From: Nitrososphaera sp. | GTDB taxonomy: Archaea; Thermoproteota; Nitrososphaeria; Nitrososphaerales; Nitrososphaeraceae | DNA: 64,000 nucleotides | Direction: 5' to 3' | NCBI GenBank assembly: GCA_029263715.1 | Contig: JAJUFP010000009.1 | Coordinates: 1-64,000, forward strand | In this document: in pieces, positions 17,990-26,170 of the stretch | Numbering within the stretch: the first letter of the stretch is position 1 | How the letters are laid out: each line of letters opens with the position of its first letter | The notes under the pieces: model-generated | Databases searched by the model: none | What the model saw: only the letters and a program-made list of their open reading frames with translations | What the model was told of the DNA's origin: nothing | Position numbers and translations under genes: made by a program

Positions 17990-18358
17990 TTAACAATAAT
18001 ACGCGTCTTCCGAAAGTCTGCCATGGTTGTGATATTTCACTACACCCTTTAACCATTCTAGCGCGTCGTACTCTGTATTTAGCCGCTGTTTTTCAGAAAT
18101 GCTGCGTGCGTTCTTGATTTCAATCCTCTTCCTTTGGATCATGGCCTCTATCTCGGACATGGTTCGCGGCGCCTTTTCGATCATTGATATGTGGTATTGG
18201 ATATGCCTGTTGATCACTGGATTGTTATACTTGCTGATATGCCGGCGCTCCTTTTTCAGGTGCAGCTGGATAAACGATTCGATCTCCATGAATTTCCGGG
18301 CCCTAAAAGCGGATTTAACTGCCAAGGCACGCCGGGGAGAGGGTAGCCTGTGAAACAT
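17990..18358 (-). CDS. Hypothetical helical, basic protein
   Basis: The frame codes for a strongly helical, charged protein with a motif-like region IQYHISMIEKAPRTMSEIEA and a His-rich central part. It ends in SEDAYYC. The start is unclear: ATG at 18358 (122 residues) or 18289 (99 residues), neither with a convincing TATA or ribosome site. The opposite strand also has a hydrophobic frame here, but the amino acid composition of the minus-strand product looks like a real soluble protein. The family was not recognised. Confidence 0.5.
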   Translation of the reverse strand: MFHRLPSPRRALAVKSAFRARKFMEIESFIQLHLKKERRHISKYNNPVINRHIQYHISMIEKAPRTMSEIEAMIQRKRIEIKNARSISEKQRLNTEYDALEWLKGVVKYHNHGRLSEDAYYC

Positions 18359-18435
18359 TAAAGGTAAGATACAACAAAACCATTCTACTCGATTTGAAAC
18401 TGCAAGTCTTCCCAGAATACTGGAGCAGCTAGAAA

Positions 18436-19650
18436 ATGAGCTCTGGCGGTTCTCCAGATGCAAGGGGGCAGGAAAAAGGCATGCGCAACGTTACCGCGCT
18501 GGGCCTTGTCAGCTTTTTTACAGACTTTTCCACAGAAATGGTGCTGGGCATACTCCCGCTCTTCCTGGTCAGCACACTGGGAGCCTCAAGGGCAATTCTT
18601 GGCGCCATCGAGGGCTCGGCCGAGCTAACCAGCTACGCTTTTCGCATGGTATCCGGTTCTCTTTCTGACAAGACCGGTAAGAGGAAGGCCTTTGTCTTGG
18701 CCGGCTACGCCGTTTCTGCCGCAAGCAAACCATTCTTTGCTGCCAGCGCCAGCTGGATGGATGCTTTTCTGGTACGGGCCGGGGACAGAATAGGCAAGGG
18801 TCTGAGAACAGCTCCTCGCGATGCGCTGATAGCCGACTCGGTCTCTGAATCAAAGGCCGGCAGGGCCTTTGGGATGCACCGGACGCTTGACCAGATGGGA
18901 GCCATCGTCGGCCCGGTGGCTGCCTTTGGACTGCTGCAGGTCATGGACATGCGCGGCGTATTTGTCATGTCCCTTTTCCCCGGGGTCGTCGCGCTGCTGG
19001 TGCTGGTTTTCTTTGTCAAGGAGGTTGCGGTAAAAAAGCGTACAGGAACGATACTTTCAAACATCTCCCATCTTGTAAAGACGAACAAGCAGTTTGCCCT
19101 GCTTCTGGTGATCTCCGGAATCTTTGGCCTTGGAGCTTTTAACTTTTCATTCGTCCTGCTCCGGGCATCCGACCTGGGCGTGGCAAAGGAAATGATACCC
19201 CTGGTCTACGCCGTGATAAACGTATTTCATACGGTCATTGGAATTCCTGCAGGCATCCTTGCCGACAGGGTTGGAAAAGAAAGGGTGTTGATCCTCGGCT
19301 ACGCAATCTTTGCGGCTTTCGCGATCCTGATGATCCTGCTGTCTGGAAACTCGCTTTACGCCTACGTTTTTGCCGCAGTCTTTGGGCTGTATGCCGGAGT
19401 CTACGAAACCGTGCAGCGGGCCGTCGTTCCCCGTTTCGTGCCATCAGACCTGCGGGGAACGGCCTTTGGCGTCTTTAACCTGGTGCTGGGCGCCTGCTTT
19501 TTGGTAAGCAATTTTGCCTTTGGATATATCTGGGATAACCTTGGCCTGGAATATGCTGTATACTATAGCCTGACTCCAACCGCGATAGCTGGAATTGCCA
19601 TGTTTATGTTCCAAAGAAAGTATGGTCGGCTAAGCCAAAATGAAACTTAA
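18436..19650 (+). CDS. Major facilitator superfamily transporter
   Basis: The 404 residues contain about twelve hydrophobic helices in two halves. The MFS motif A appears as GSLSDKTGKRK after helix 2 and again in weaker form, GILADRVGKER, in the second half, and RxGDRIGKGLRTAPRDALIA is a strong loop signature. That signature is shared with a group of MFS proteins often annotated as drug or sugar efflux pumps. The substrate cannot be assigned. The gene stands alone, and its 3' end is convergent with the acidic secreted protein gene. Confidence 0.88.
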   Translation: MSSGGSPDARGQEKGMRNVTALGLVSFFTDFSTEMVLGILPLFLVSTLGASRAILGAIEGSAELTSYAFRMVSGSLSDKTGKRKAFVLAGYAVSAASKPFFAASASWMDAFLVRAGDRIGKGLRTAPRDALIADSVSESKAGRAFGMHRTLDQMGAIVGPVAAFGLLQVMDMRGVFVMSLFPGVVALLVLVFFVKEVAVKKRTGTILSNISHLVKTNKQFALLLVISGIFGLGAFNFSFVLLRASDLGVAKEMIPLVYAVINVFHTVIGIPAGILADRVGKERVLILGYAIFAAFAILMILLSGNSLYAYVFAAVFGLYAGVYETVQRAVVPRFVPSDLRGTAFGVFNLVLGACFLVSNFAFGYIWDNLGLEYAVYYSLTPTAIAGIAMFMFQRKYGRLSQNET

Positions 19651-19691
19651 AGAAATTAAAAAAGGTGGCAGGCGGATGCCTGCATTACCTA

Positions 19692-21233
19692 TCATTCGGA
19701 CTTTTGAATTGCCCCGTCAAGGAAAAGCTCCCAGCCGTTCAGTTCGTTCTTGGATGGGCCGCTATTTCCTTCAAACATGAGGTGGAGCGAATCCAGCTCG
19801 TTCTCATCTTCTGGCATTTCGTCATGCATTTCTGCCTGACCGCGGAGCTTGAGCACAAACACATCGCCGGCGTCGTCTACAGCAAATGCTCTGGCTCGCA
19901 GGGTGTCTGAATTCATCGAGAACAGACCGTAGCCGAGGACAATCTCGTAGGTCTTGTCTCCGATCGTTACGTCTCCGCCAAGGATGTCCAAGAAGACCAA
20001 GGCGCTGTTGGATTTCCAGACCGCTGCTTCAAGGTTCAACTCGGCGTCTTCTACAGTGTCGCCGTCTTCAGCTGTTCCAGCTACAGTAAGCGTATACTCT
20101 AGTCCTGGCTCGTAAGGTCCGGGACTTGCCGGCTGGGCTTGGACGTGCCTTTCGTGTATCTCTCTGCCTGTGTTGGTAGAAACGATCTCCTGTTCCCTAT
20201 CGTGCCGGCTCTCTCTGACTTCTTTGTTCAAAACCGTGAAGGGGTGGAATGCTACGACGGTCTCATCGATGGTTACCTTGCAGCCGTTGTATGTACCTTC
20301 TTCAAGGTCGAACTTGGTCTCAAATTCTCCCTCACCATCTTTTACCTCAAAGGCGTCTTCAAACGTTCTGTCTACACTTGGATCCTCGCATGAGAACATG
20401 ACATCATAAAGGCCGTCTGCCAAGCTGAGGCCTTCCATCTCAATCTCGATTTCTACGCCGTCGTGCTCTACGTCAAGCTTTGCCTTTGATTTCTGTTCAC
20501 GGTCCATATCCTGCTCGCGGTCTCTGTCTTCATCGTCTTCTTCCTCCTCATCATCTTCGTCCTCACGTGCAGCCACGGTAAATTCGTCAAATGATGCAGA
20601 TAGGCCGCCAACATTTACCTCACATCCAGAATATGTTGCTTCAGCCAAATCAAGTTCGAACTCTGACTCGCCGTTTCCGTTTGTCACCATGATATCAAAT
20701 GTCTTGTTAACTTCTGGATCCTCGCATGAGAATTGGACATCGTACATGCCGTCGGCAAGGTCTCCGTCCTCAATTTCCACTTCCAGTTCTGTCTCGTCTT
20801 TGATCTTCAGGGACGCCTTGCTGTTCTCGCCTAGCTGCTCTACAAGTTTGTCCTCGGATTTCTCATCCTTGTCATCATTGTGATCTTCCTTTTCACTGTC
20901 ATCATCCTCAGATTCTCTGCTGTCGTCATCTTCTTGGTCATCGTCTTTCTCTTCGTCAGAGTCATCATCCTTCTCATCGTTATTGTCATCATCCTCGGAA
21001 TCTTCCTCGTCTTTACCGCTATTATCATCACGTTCGTCCTCATCATCATCCTTGCTGCTATCGTCGTCCTCCTCATCTTCATTGCTGTTCTGTTTTTCTT
21101 CGTCTTCGTCATCATTGCTGCCATTATCTGCAAAGGCCTTGGTGTTGTTCAGAAAGAAAGGGTCAACACTGCTTACCACAGAGAAGGCCAATGTCAGGGC
21201 GATGATGAAAACAAACAATTTCTTTCCCAACAT
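19692..21233 (-). CDS. Extremely acidic secreted protein with two Cys-paired modules
   Basis: The 513-residue product has a signal peptide (to about residue 35, AFADNG). A low-complexity Asp/Glu/Ser/Lys stretch follows at about 38-128. Two similar modules come next at about 136-222 and 249-335, separated by a second acidic linker. Each has a DGxYDVxFSCEDP motif and a YxGCxV motif, so C170/C204 and C282/C318 may form one disulfide per module. The remainder, to about residue 510, looks beta-rich. The acidic tract could bind calcium or other cations at the cell surface. A TATA-like GGATTTATTC about 30 bases upstream supports the start. The family is unknown. Confidence 0.8.
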   Translation of the reverse strand: MLGKKLFVFIIALTLAFSVVSSVDPFFLNNTKAFADNGSNDDEDEEKQNSNEDEEDDDSSKDDDEDERDDNSGKDEEDSEDDDNNDEKDDDSDEEKDDDQEDDDSRESEDDDSEKEDHNDDKDEKSEDKLVEQLGENSKASLKIKDETELEVEIEDGDLADGMYDVQFSCEDPEVNKTFDIMVTNGNGESEFELDLAEATYSGCEVNVGGLSASFDEFTVAAREDEDDEEEEDDEDRDREQDMDREQKSKAKLDVEHDGVEIEIEMEGLSLADGLYDVMFSCEDPSVDRTFEDAFEVKDGEGEFETKFDLEEGTYNGCKVTIDETVVAFHPFTVLNKEVRESRHDREQEIVSTNTGREIHERHVQAQPASPGPYEPGLEYTLTVAGTAEDGDTVEDAELNLEAAVWKSNSALVFLDILGGDVTIGDKTYEIVLGYGLFSMNSDTLRARAFAVDDAGDVFVLKLRGQAEMHDEMPEDENELDSLHLMFEGNSGPSKNELNGWELFLDGAIQKSE

Positions 21234-21308
21234 TATATTTCCCGAATTTGGTAACTAGAATAAATCCTTTGTGCATGATTTGTTCCACCACAACTGCCAG
21301 AGAAGTGC

Positions 21309-21407
21309 TTACTGACCTGCCAGACTGAAGACTAATTTCACGATGGCAAAAACGATTATCGCAACTCCTCCGATGGCGGCCAGAAGGAACTTCCTCTTGG
21401 GAGTCAT
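21309..21407 (-). CDS. Possible 32-residue single-helix membrane peptide
   Basis: The frame reads MTPKRKFLLAAIGGVAI and continues as one hydrophobic helix ending SLAGQ. A basic N-terminus followed by a helix is typical of small membrane peptides, and the start resembles the N-terminus of the secreted protein encoded at 36606-37307. No ribosome binding site is seen, so this is a weak call. Confidence 0.35.
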   Translation of the reverse strand: MTPKRKFLLAAIGGVAIIVFAIVKLVFSLAGQ

Positions 21408-21491
21408 GCGCGTGCATTGAGGTCAATTCCTTTTATAAATCACTGCACGGCAGCCACCATGTTTATCTAAGATGGTCAAGTCGAGTATCTG

Positions 21492-22856
21492 TTGGAAAAA
21501 TTTGATCTCATTGTGATAGGAAGCGGCTCTGGTCTTGACGTTGCCAACGCAGCTGCACAGCGCGGCCTTAAAGTCGCCATAATTGAGAAGGACAGGATGG
21601 GCGGCACCTGCCTCAACCGGGGCTGCATACCCTCAAAACTGCTCATCCACAGCGCTGACGTGATGGAGATCATCCAAACTGCCAAGGCCTTTGGAATCAA
21701 CGTGGAAAAAGTCACAATTGACTTTGAAAAGATCGTGCAGCGCACAAACGGGATTATAGACACGGACTCTGAGCAGATCAGAAATGCGTTTGGTGAAATA
21801 GAAAATCCGCGCCTGTTTCCACATCAGTGCAGGTTTGTGGATAACAAGGTGATCTCAGTTGGCAACGAAACCATCACCGCGGACAGGATCCTGATAGCCA
21901 CCGGCACACGGCCGGGCATCCCAAAAGTCAGCGGACTGGAGGATGACGTATACATCACCAGCGACGAGGCGTTACGGTTGACCAAGCAGCCAAAGGTGCT
22001 GACCATAATAGGCGGCGGATACATAGCCGCGGAACTGGCCCACTTTTTTGGCTCGCTTGGAACCAAGATAAACATCATCCATCGTAGAAATGTCCTTCTG
22101 CGGGATGAAGACGAGGAGGTTTCTACCAAGTTTACCGAGATATTCTCAAGAAAATATAACGTTTGCCTGGGATACCACGTTGAATCGGTTTCAAAGAAAA
22201 ACGACCAGATAAGCATGAGGGCCAAGAATTCCTCTGGGCAGGTTCTGGAACTGCAGTCAGACCAGCTTCTGGTGGCAGCCGGCAGGATCCCCAATTCCGA
22301 TACGCTTGACTTGGCAAAAACCGGAGTTCAGGTGGACAAGGAAGGCTTTATCGTTGTTGACCAGTACCTGGAAACCAATGTCGAGGGGATCTTTGCCCTT
22401 GGCGACGCCGTTGGCCGGTACCTGTTCAAGCATAGCGCCAACCTTGAAGCCCAGTACGCCTTCAACAACATTGTATTTCCAGAAAGAAAGGTGGCGGTGG
22501 ACTATACGGCCATGCCGCACGCCGTCTTTAGCTGGCCGCAGGTAGCTGGGGCCGGCTACACGGAGCAGGAGCTGAGGGAAAAAGGAATCCACTATACCAA
22601 GTCATCGTACCAGTACAAGGATACAGCCATGGGTCAGGCAATAGAAGATGAGGATGGATTTGTAAAGCTGCTTGTCTCGCCCCACGACAGGAAGATCCTG
22701 GGATGCCACATCCTTGGAAGCCATGCATCTGTGCTCATTCATGAAGTGCTTGTGGCCATGAGGGCAGGATTGAGCGTTGACGGCATTGCAAGGACAGTGC
22801 ACATCCATCCTGCGCTCTCGGAAGTGGTTGCAAGGGCGGCCTATGCACTGGAATGA
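21492..22856 (+). CDS. Dihydrolipoamide dehydrogenase-like flavoprotein
   Basis: The 454-residue class I pyridine nucleotide-disulfide oxidoreductase has the FAD motif VIGSGSG at the N-terminus, the redox disulfide in GGTCLNRGCIPSK, and the NAD-binding GGGYIAAE. Near the C-terminus it has the active-site HIHPALSE with its catalytic His and Glu. The His-Glu pair argues for lipoamide dehydrogenase and against mercuric reductase, which uses extra cysteines. No E1/E2 or glycine cleavage genes are adjacent, so the partner is unknown. The start is TTG at 21492, since the upstream ATG is out of frame. Confidence 0.85.
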   Translation: MEKFDLIVIGSGSGLDVANAAAQRGLKVAIIEKDRMGGTCLNRGCIPSKLLIHSADVMEIIQTAKAFGINVEKVTIDFEKIVQRTNGIIDTDSEQIRNAFGEIENPRLFPHQCRFVDNKVISVGNETITADRILIATGTRPGIPKVSGLEDDVYITSDEALRLTKQPKVLTIIGGGYIAAELAHFFGSLGTKINIIHRRNVLLRDEDEEVSTKFTEIFSRKYNVCLGYHVESVSKKNDQISMRAKNSSGQVLELQSDQLLVAAGRIPNSDTLDLAKTGVQVDKEGFIVVDQYLETNVEGIFALGDAVGRYLFKHSANLEAQYAFNNIVFPERKVAVDYTAMPHAVFSWPQVAGAGYTEQELREKGIHYTKSSYQYKDTAMGQAIEDEDGFVKLLVSPHDRKILGCHILGSHASVLIHEVLVAMRAGLSVDGIARTVHIHPALSEVVARAAYALE

Positions 22857-22862
22857 GTGCTG

Positions 22863-23501
22863 TTACGCCTTGCCCTTTCTGTAATCAAGGACCATCTTGA
22901 GAAAATACTTGTGCATTCTTGCGTCGTCTGCAAGCTCTGGGTGAAACGCAGTGCCGATGATGTTCTTTTGCTTTACAGCGACTATCTTGCTTCCGTGCTT
23001 GGCAATGACCTCGACATCCTTGCCGACCTCGCTTACCGCCGGCGCCCTTATGAAAATCCCCTTAAACTTGCCCTTTCCTACGATGCCGATATCCAGATCT
23101 GCCTCAAAAGAGTCGTTCTGCCTGCCAAAAGCATTTCGTTCAACGACGATGTCCAGGTTGCCTATCATCTTTTGCTTGGTGTCTCCCACCACGCGGTCGT
23201 AGGCTCGTCTGGAAAGCATGATCATGCCGGCACACGTGCCTAGGACTGGCATGCCCTCGGCAATGCGCTTCTTTAGGACAGGCAATGACTGTTGTATGGC
23301 GGCAAGGCTGCTCTGGACCGTGCTTTCTCCCCCCGGCAGGATAAGGCCATCCATCTTCTCCATCTCTTCGGGGTACCGGACAAGCTGCACGGTAGCGCTG
23401 GCCTTCATCTCTTTGGCAGCCTGCTTTACTGCTGCAACGTTTTCCTCGATATCGCCTTGAAATCCAAGGACGCCGATGGCAACAGATGATTTTTTGCTCA
23501 A
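22863..23501 (-). CDS. pdxT: Pyridoxal 5'-phosphate synthase glutaminase subunit
   Basis: The 212-residue class I glutamine amidotransferase has the signatures of Pdx[20 protein letters not shown], the nucleophile Cys in GTCAGM and the His-x-Glu of FHPEL. It hydrolyses glutamine and passes ammonia to PdxS, which builds PLP from ribose 5-phosphate and glyceraldehyde 3-phosphate. The start is TTG overlapping the pdxS stop (TTGA), so the two are translationally coupled. The 3' end is convergent with the flavoprotein gene. Confidence 0.96.
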   Translation of the reverse strand: MSKKSSVAIGVLGFQGDIEENVAAVKQAAKEMKASATVQLVRYPEEMEKMDGLILPGGESTVQSSLAAIQQSLPVLKKRIAEGMPVLGTCAGMIMLSRRAYDRVVGDTKQKMIGNLDIVVERNAFGRQNDSFEADLDIGIVGKGKFKGIFIRAPAVSEVGKDVEVIAKHGSKIVAVKQKNIIGTAFHPELADDARMHKYFLKMVLDYRKGKA

Positions 23502-24469
23502 GCCGACTGTCCTCTTTCCTGCATTCTAAGCTCAAGGTTCTTGGTATCAAGACCAAGCAGAGACTTCTTTTCATCCACCATCTTTTGCGCGTCCCTGACC
23601 ACCTTGGGGTCATCGTAAAACGTCGTTGCAAGTACAACGGCCCGGGCCCTCTGCGCGGGGTCTTCAGACTTGAAGATTCCCGAACCGACAAAGACACCGT
23701 CGCAGCCAAGGTTCATCAAAAACGCGGCGTCCGCCGGCGTTGTTATGCCACCGGCCGCAAAATTGACCACCGGTAGCCGGCCGAGTTTTGCCGTCTCTTC
23801 AACGATGGCGTACGAGACCTTCATCTCCCTTGCTGCCTTCATCAATTCCTGCTTGTCGCCGTCCTGGTAATGCGATCTTATTCTGCGGATCTCGTTGTTG
23901 ACCATGCGGATGTGGGTAACGGCCTCAGCAACGTTGCCGGTGCCCGGCTCGCCCTTGGTTCGTATCATGGCCGCGCCTTCCTCTATCCTACGCAGGGCCT
24001 CACCGAGATTTCTGGCGCCGTTTACAAACGGGGTAGTGAAATCCCACTTCCAGATGTGCCGCTCCTCGTCTGCCGGGGTAAGCACTTCGCTTTCATCTAT
24101 CATGTCCACGCCGGTCACCTGTAGTACCCGGGCTTCATCGATGTGGCCGATCCTGCACTTGGCCATTATGGGGATGGTAACCGCATCCATTATCTCTTCG
24201 ATTACCTTGATACTTGCAGTCCGGGCAACGCCGCCAGCCTTGCGGACATCGTAGGGAAGCTTGTCTAGGACCATCACGGCCACCGCGCCGGCTTCTTCAG
24301 CTATCTGGGCCTGCTCGACACTTGTAACGTCCATTACAACGCCGTGCTTTTGCATGTGGGCAAAGCCGCGTTTTAGCAAGGTTGTTCCACGAACCGTCCT
24401 GACGCTCTCGGCGTTCTCTACCTTCACACCCTTGGCATCCGGCTCGCTGGCGACAAGCGATATTGTCAT
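23498..24469 (-). CDS. pdxS: Pyridoxal 5'-phosphate synthase subunit
   Basis: The 323-residue beta/alpha barrel protein is highly conserved. [20 protein letters not shown], the KCRIGH segment, [15 protein letters not shown] and [13 protein letters not shown] are all present, including the lysines that carry the sugar intermediates. It is longer than bacterial PdxS by an N-terminal extension of about 20 residues. A TATATA-like box lies about 25 bases ahead of the ATG. It forms an operon with pdxT. Confidence 0.97.
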   Translation of the reverse strand: MTISLVASEPDAKGVKVENAESVRTVRGTTLLKRGFAHMQKHGVVMDVTSVEQAQIAEEAGAVAVMVLDKLPYDVRKAGGVARTASIKVIEEIMDAVTIPIMAKCRIGHIDEARVLQVTGVDMIDESEVLTPADEERHIWKWDFTTPFVNGARNLGEALRRIEEGAAMIRTKGEPGTGNVAEAVTHIRMVNNEIRRIRSHYQDGDKQELMKAAREMKVSYAIVEETAKLGRLPVVNFAAGGITTPADAAFLMNLGCDGVFVGSGIFKSEDPAQRARAVVLATTFYDDPKVVRDAQKMVDEKKSLLGLDTKNLELRMQERGQSA

Positions 24470-24505
24470 TACAGGTGCAATGACCTAAAATGCTCTATAT
24501 ATGTT

Positions 24506-25003
24506 TCAGCCGAATTTTGCAATAACGCTGTCAAGTTGCAGCCCCACGTTAGAGATTATGGGGGGAATCGTACCCTCGTACGAAGCCGCGTCAACCCAGT
24601 TGACGGTCTTTTGACTGCCTTCTGCCGTTACTCTGAGGGTGTACTTTGTGAACTCTGAAAGACCTTCTTTTTGCAGGTAGTCCGTCCGGGGTATCTGCAT
24701 AAAACCAGTCTCCAGGATAAGGCCCTTGATCCTGCCAAACTCTTCTCTGCTCAGCTGCATCTGTTTTTCAGGCGACTGTCCCGTCGAGTACGCTGCCAGG
24801 CCGCTGTTATCGATGGTTAGAAGCTCTGCGCTGCTGGCTGCAAGGGAGCCGGCCTCTGACCGGACCAGCCTTTGCTTGCTGTATTCGATTTTAAAGTCGC
24901 TGACCTGGTCGGTATTTGGCTGCTGGTTCAGGTTTGGAAACGCTATCAGCACTCCCATGACGGTTATTATGCCTGCAATTACCGCAGCGAATTTGTAATC
25001 CAA
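24506..25003 (-). CDS. Membrane-anchored protein of unknown function
   Basis: The 165 residues have one N-terminal helix (residues 4-23) and a soluble part outside the membrane. An LTIDNSGLAAYS strand, then a LSREEFGRIKGLILETGFMQIP helix-turn, and finally YTLRVTAEGSQKTVNWVD suggest a small alpha/beta domain seen in several archaeal and bacterial surface proteins of unknown role. It has no cysteines. It lies between pdxS and isocitrate dehydrogenase on the same strand, with no functional link evident. Confidence 0.7.
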   Translation of the reverse strand: MDYKFAAVIAGIITVMGVLIAFPNLNQQPNTDQVSDFKIEYSKQRLVRSEAGSLAASSAELLTIDNSGLAAYSTGQSPEKQMQLSREEFGRIKGLILETGFMQIPRTDYLQKEGLSEFTKYTLRVTAEGSQKTVNWVDAASYEGTIPPIISNVGLQLDSVIAKFG

Positions 25004-25046
25004 ACTGGATCTACAGGGGCTGGCTTTGTATTAAATGATGCCGGAA

Positions 25047-26078
25047 TTATTTGATCTGTTTTTCTGCAATCTGGCATATGGCGTCAGTCATCTGGGTTGT
25101 TGACGCGTTTCCACCGATGTCGGCTGTGACGTATTTTCCTTCGTTTATCACCTGCTCCGTTGCGCGGAATATGGCATCTTTGATGTGAGACTCTCCGAGG
25201 TACTCTGCCATCCATGCGCCGGAAAGTATCGCCGCAGTAGGGTTGACCTTGTTCTGCCGGGCAATCGTTGGGGCGCTTCCATGAGCTGCCTCAAACATGG
25301 CAAACCTGTCTCCCATGTTTGATGAATACACAAGCCCTATGGATCCGATGACGCCGGACGCCAGCTCGGAGACTATATCCATGAAAAGGTTGGTGCTTGC
25401 CAGCACGGTGCCGTTGAACTGCTCCGGGTTGATGACCAGCTGCTGCATCATGTTGTCTATGTATAGTTCTTGAACTTCAATACCGCCGTACCTCTGGGCA
25501 GCGTTTTGCATCTCTTCTAGAAATATGCCGTCGGTTATCTTCAGGATGTTTCGCTTCGTGATTGCAACGACTTTGTTCAGGTTGTATTTCTTGGCCCAGT
25601 CCATCGTTGCATTGGCAAAGCGTCTGCAACCTGACCTGGTTATCTTTCTGATGGCAATTGCCACGTCATCTGTCAGCTGCATTTCAATGCCGGTGTAAAG
25701 CCCCTCTGTTGCTTCCCTGAAGCACACAAAATCCAGGTCATGGTTTGGGGTGACCCTCTTGTACGTCTTGATGGGTCTGATGTTTGAATACAGCTCAAAC
25801 TTTTGTCTAAGCGTGACTGCAACGCTTCTAGGAGCGTTGGGTATCGGCAAGGTAGTTGTCGGCCCCTTGTAGCAAGCGTTGCTTTCCTCAAGCAGCTTCA
25901 TCGTGGCGTCTGGAATGTACGATGGGTCCTTGCGGCCGCTCCTCTCCCATTGCTCGGAGCCGCCCTCGCATAAAATCAATTCAATCTGCGAGTTACAGGT
26001 CTTCAAAACCCTGATCATGGAATCGACAATCTCTGGGCCAACGCCATCTCCCTTGATGATAGCTGCTTTTTTGGTCAT
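25047..26078 (-). CDS. NAD(P)-dependent isocitrate dehydrogenase (isocitrate/isopropylmalate family)
   Basis: From the ATG at 26078 the enzyme has 343 residues. It shows IKGDGVGPEIVDSM at the N-terminus, the substrate arginines and RExTEGLYTG-like segment, and catalytic Tyr and Lys in the middle. D-rich metal-binding motifs and an adenosine-binding EAAHGSAP follow. Isopropylmalate and isocitrate dehydrogenases are hard to separate by motif. The neighbouring divergent aconitase and the 2-oxoacid oxidoreductase downstream of it make isocitrate the likely substrate. A TATA box (CAAATAAATAC on the minus strand) about 27 bases upstream supports this start over the longer frame. Confidence 0.85.
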   Translation of the reverse strand: MTKKAAIIKGDGVGPEIVDSMIRVLKTCNSQIELILCEGGSEQWERSGRKDPSYIPDATMKLLEESNACYKGPTTTLPIPNAPRSVAVTLRQKFELYSNIRPIKTYKRVTPNHDLDFVCFREATEGLYTGIEMQLTDDVAIAIRKITRSGCRRFANATMDWAKKYNLNKVVAITKRNILKITDGIFLEEMQNAAQRYGGIEVQELYIDNMMQQLVINPEQFNGTVLASTNLFMDIVSELASGVIGSIGLVYSSNMGDRFAMFEAAHGSAPTIARQNKVNPTAAILSGAWMAEYLGESHIKDAIFRATEQVINEGKYVTADIGGNASTTQMTDAICQIAEKQIK

Positions 26079-26136
26079 TTGAGCAAGCACTGCTTGGCCG
26101 ATGTATTTATTTGTAGAGAGCCGAGAAGGACTAAAT

Positions 26137-26151
26137 ATGCCGTTTTGGCAT
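26137..26151. promoter_or_regulatory. Candidate operator between isocitrate dehydrogenase and aconitase
   Basis: A perfect 5-5-5 dyad ATGCC-gtttt-GGCAT sits in the 92-base divergent promoter. It follows the likely aconitase TATA element (about 26131-26138) and lies 30 bases above the dehydrogenase TATA box, so one regulator could act on both TCA genes. Confidence 0.45.
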
Positions 26152-26170
26152 TTTTCCATATTCAGGCGAA

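Noticed and set aside
18099-18353. Hydrophobic plus-strand frame of 84 residues
   Set aside because: It lies opposite a charged helical minus-strand frame, and its hydrophobicity looks like an antisense effect. No TATA box or ribosome site supports it, though neither strand is certain.
20880-21254. Hydrophobic plus-strand frame of 124 residues
   Set aside because: It is the antisense of the Asp/Glu-rich tract. GAT/GAA codons read backwards give Ile, Phe, Val and Leu, which mimics membrane helices.
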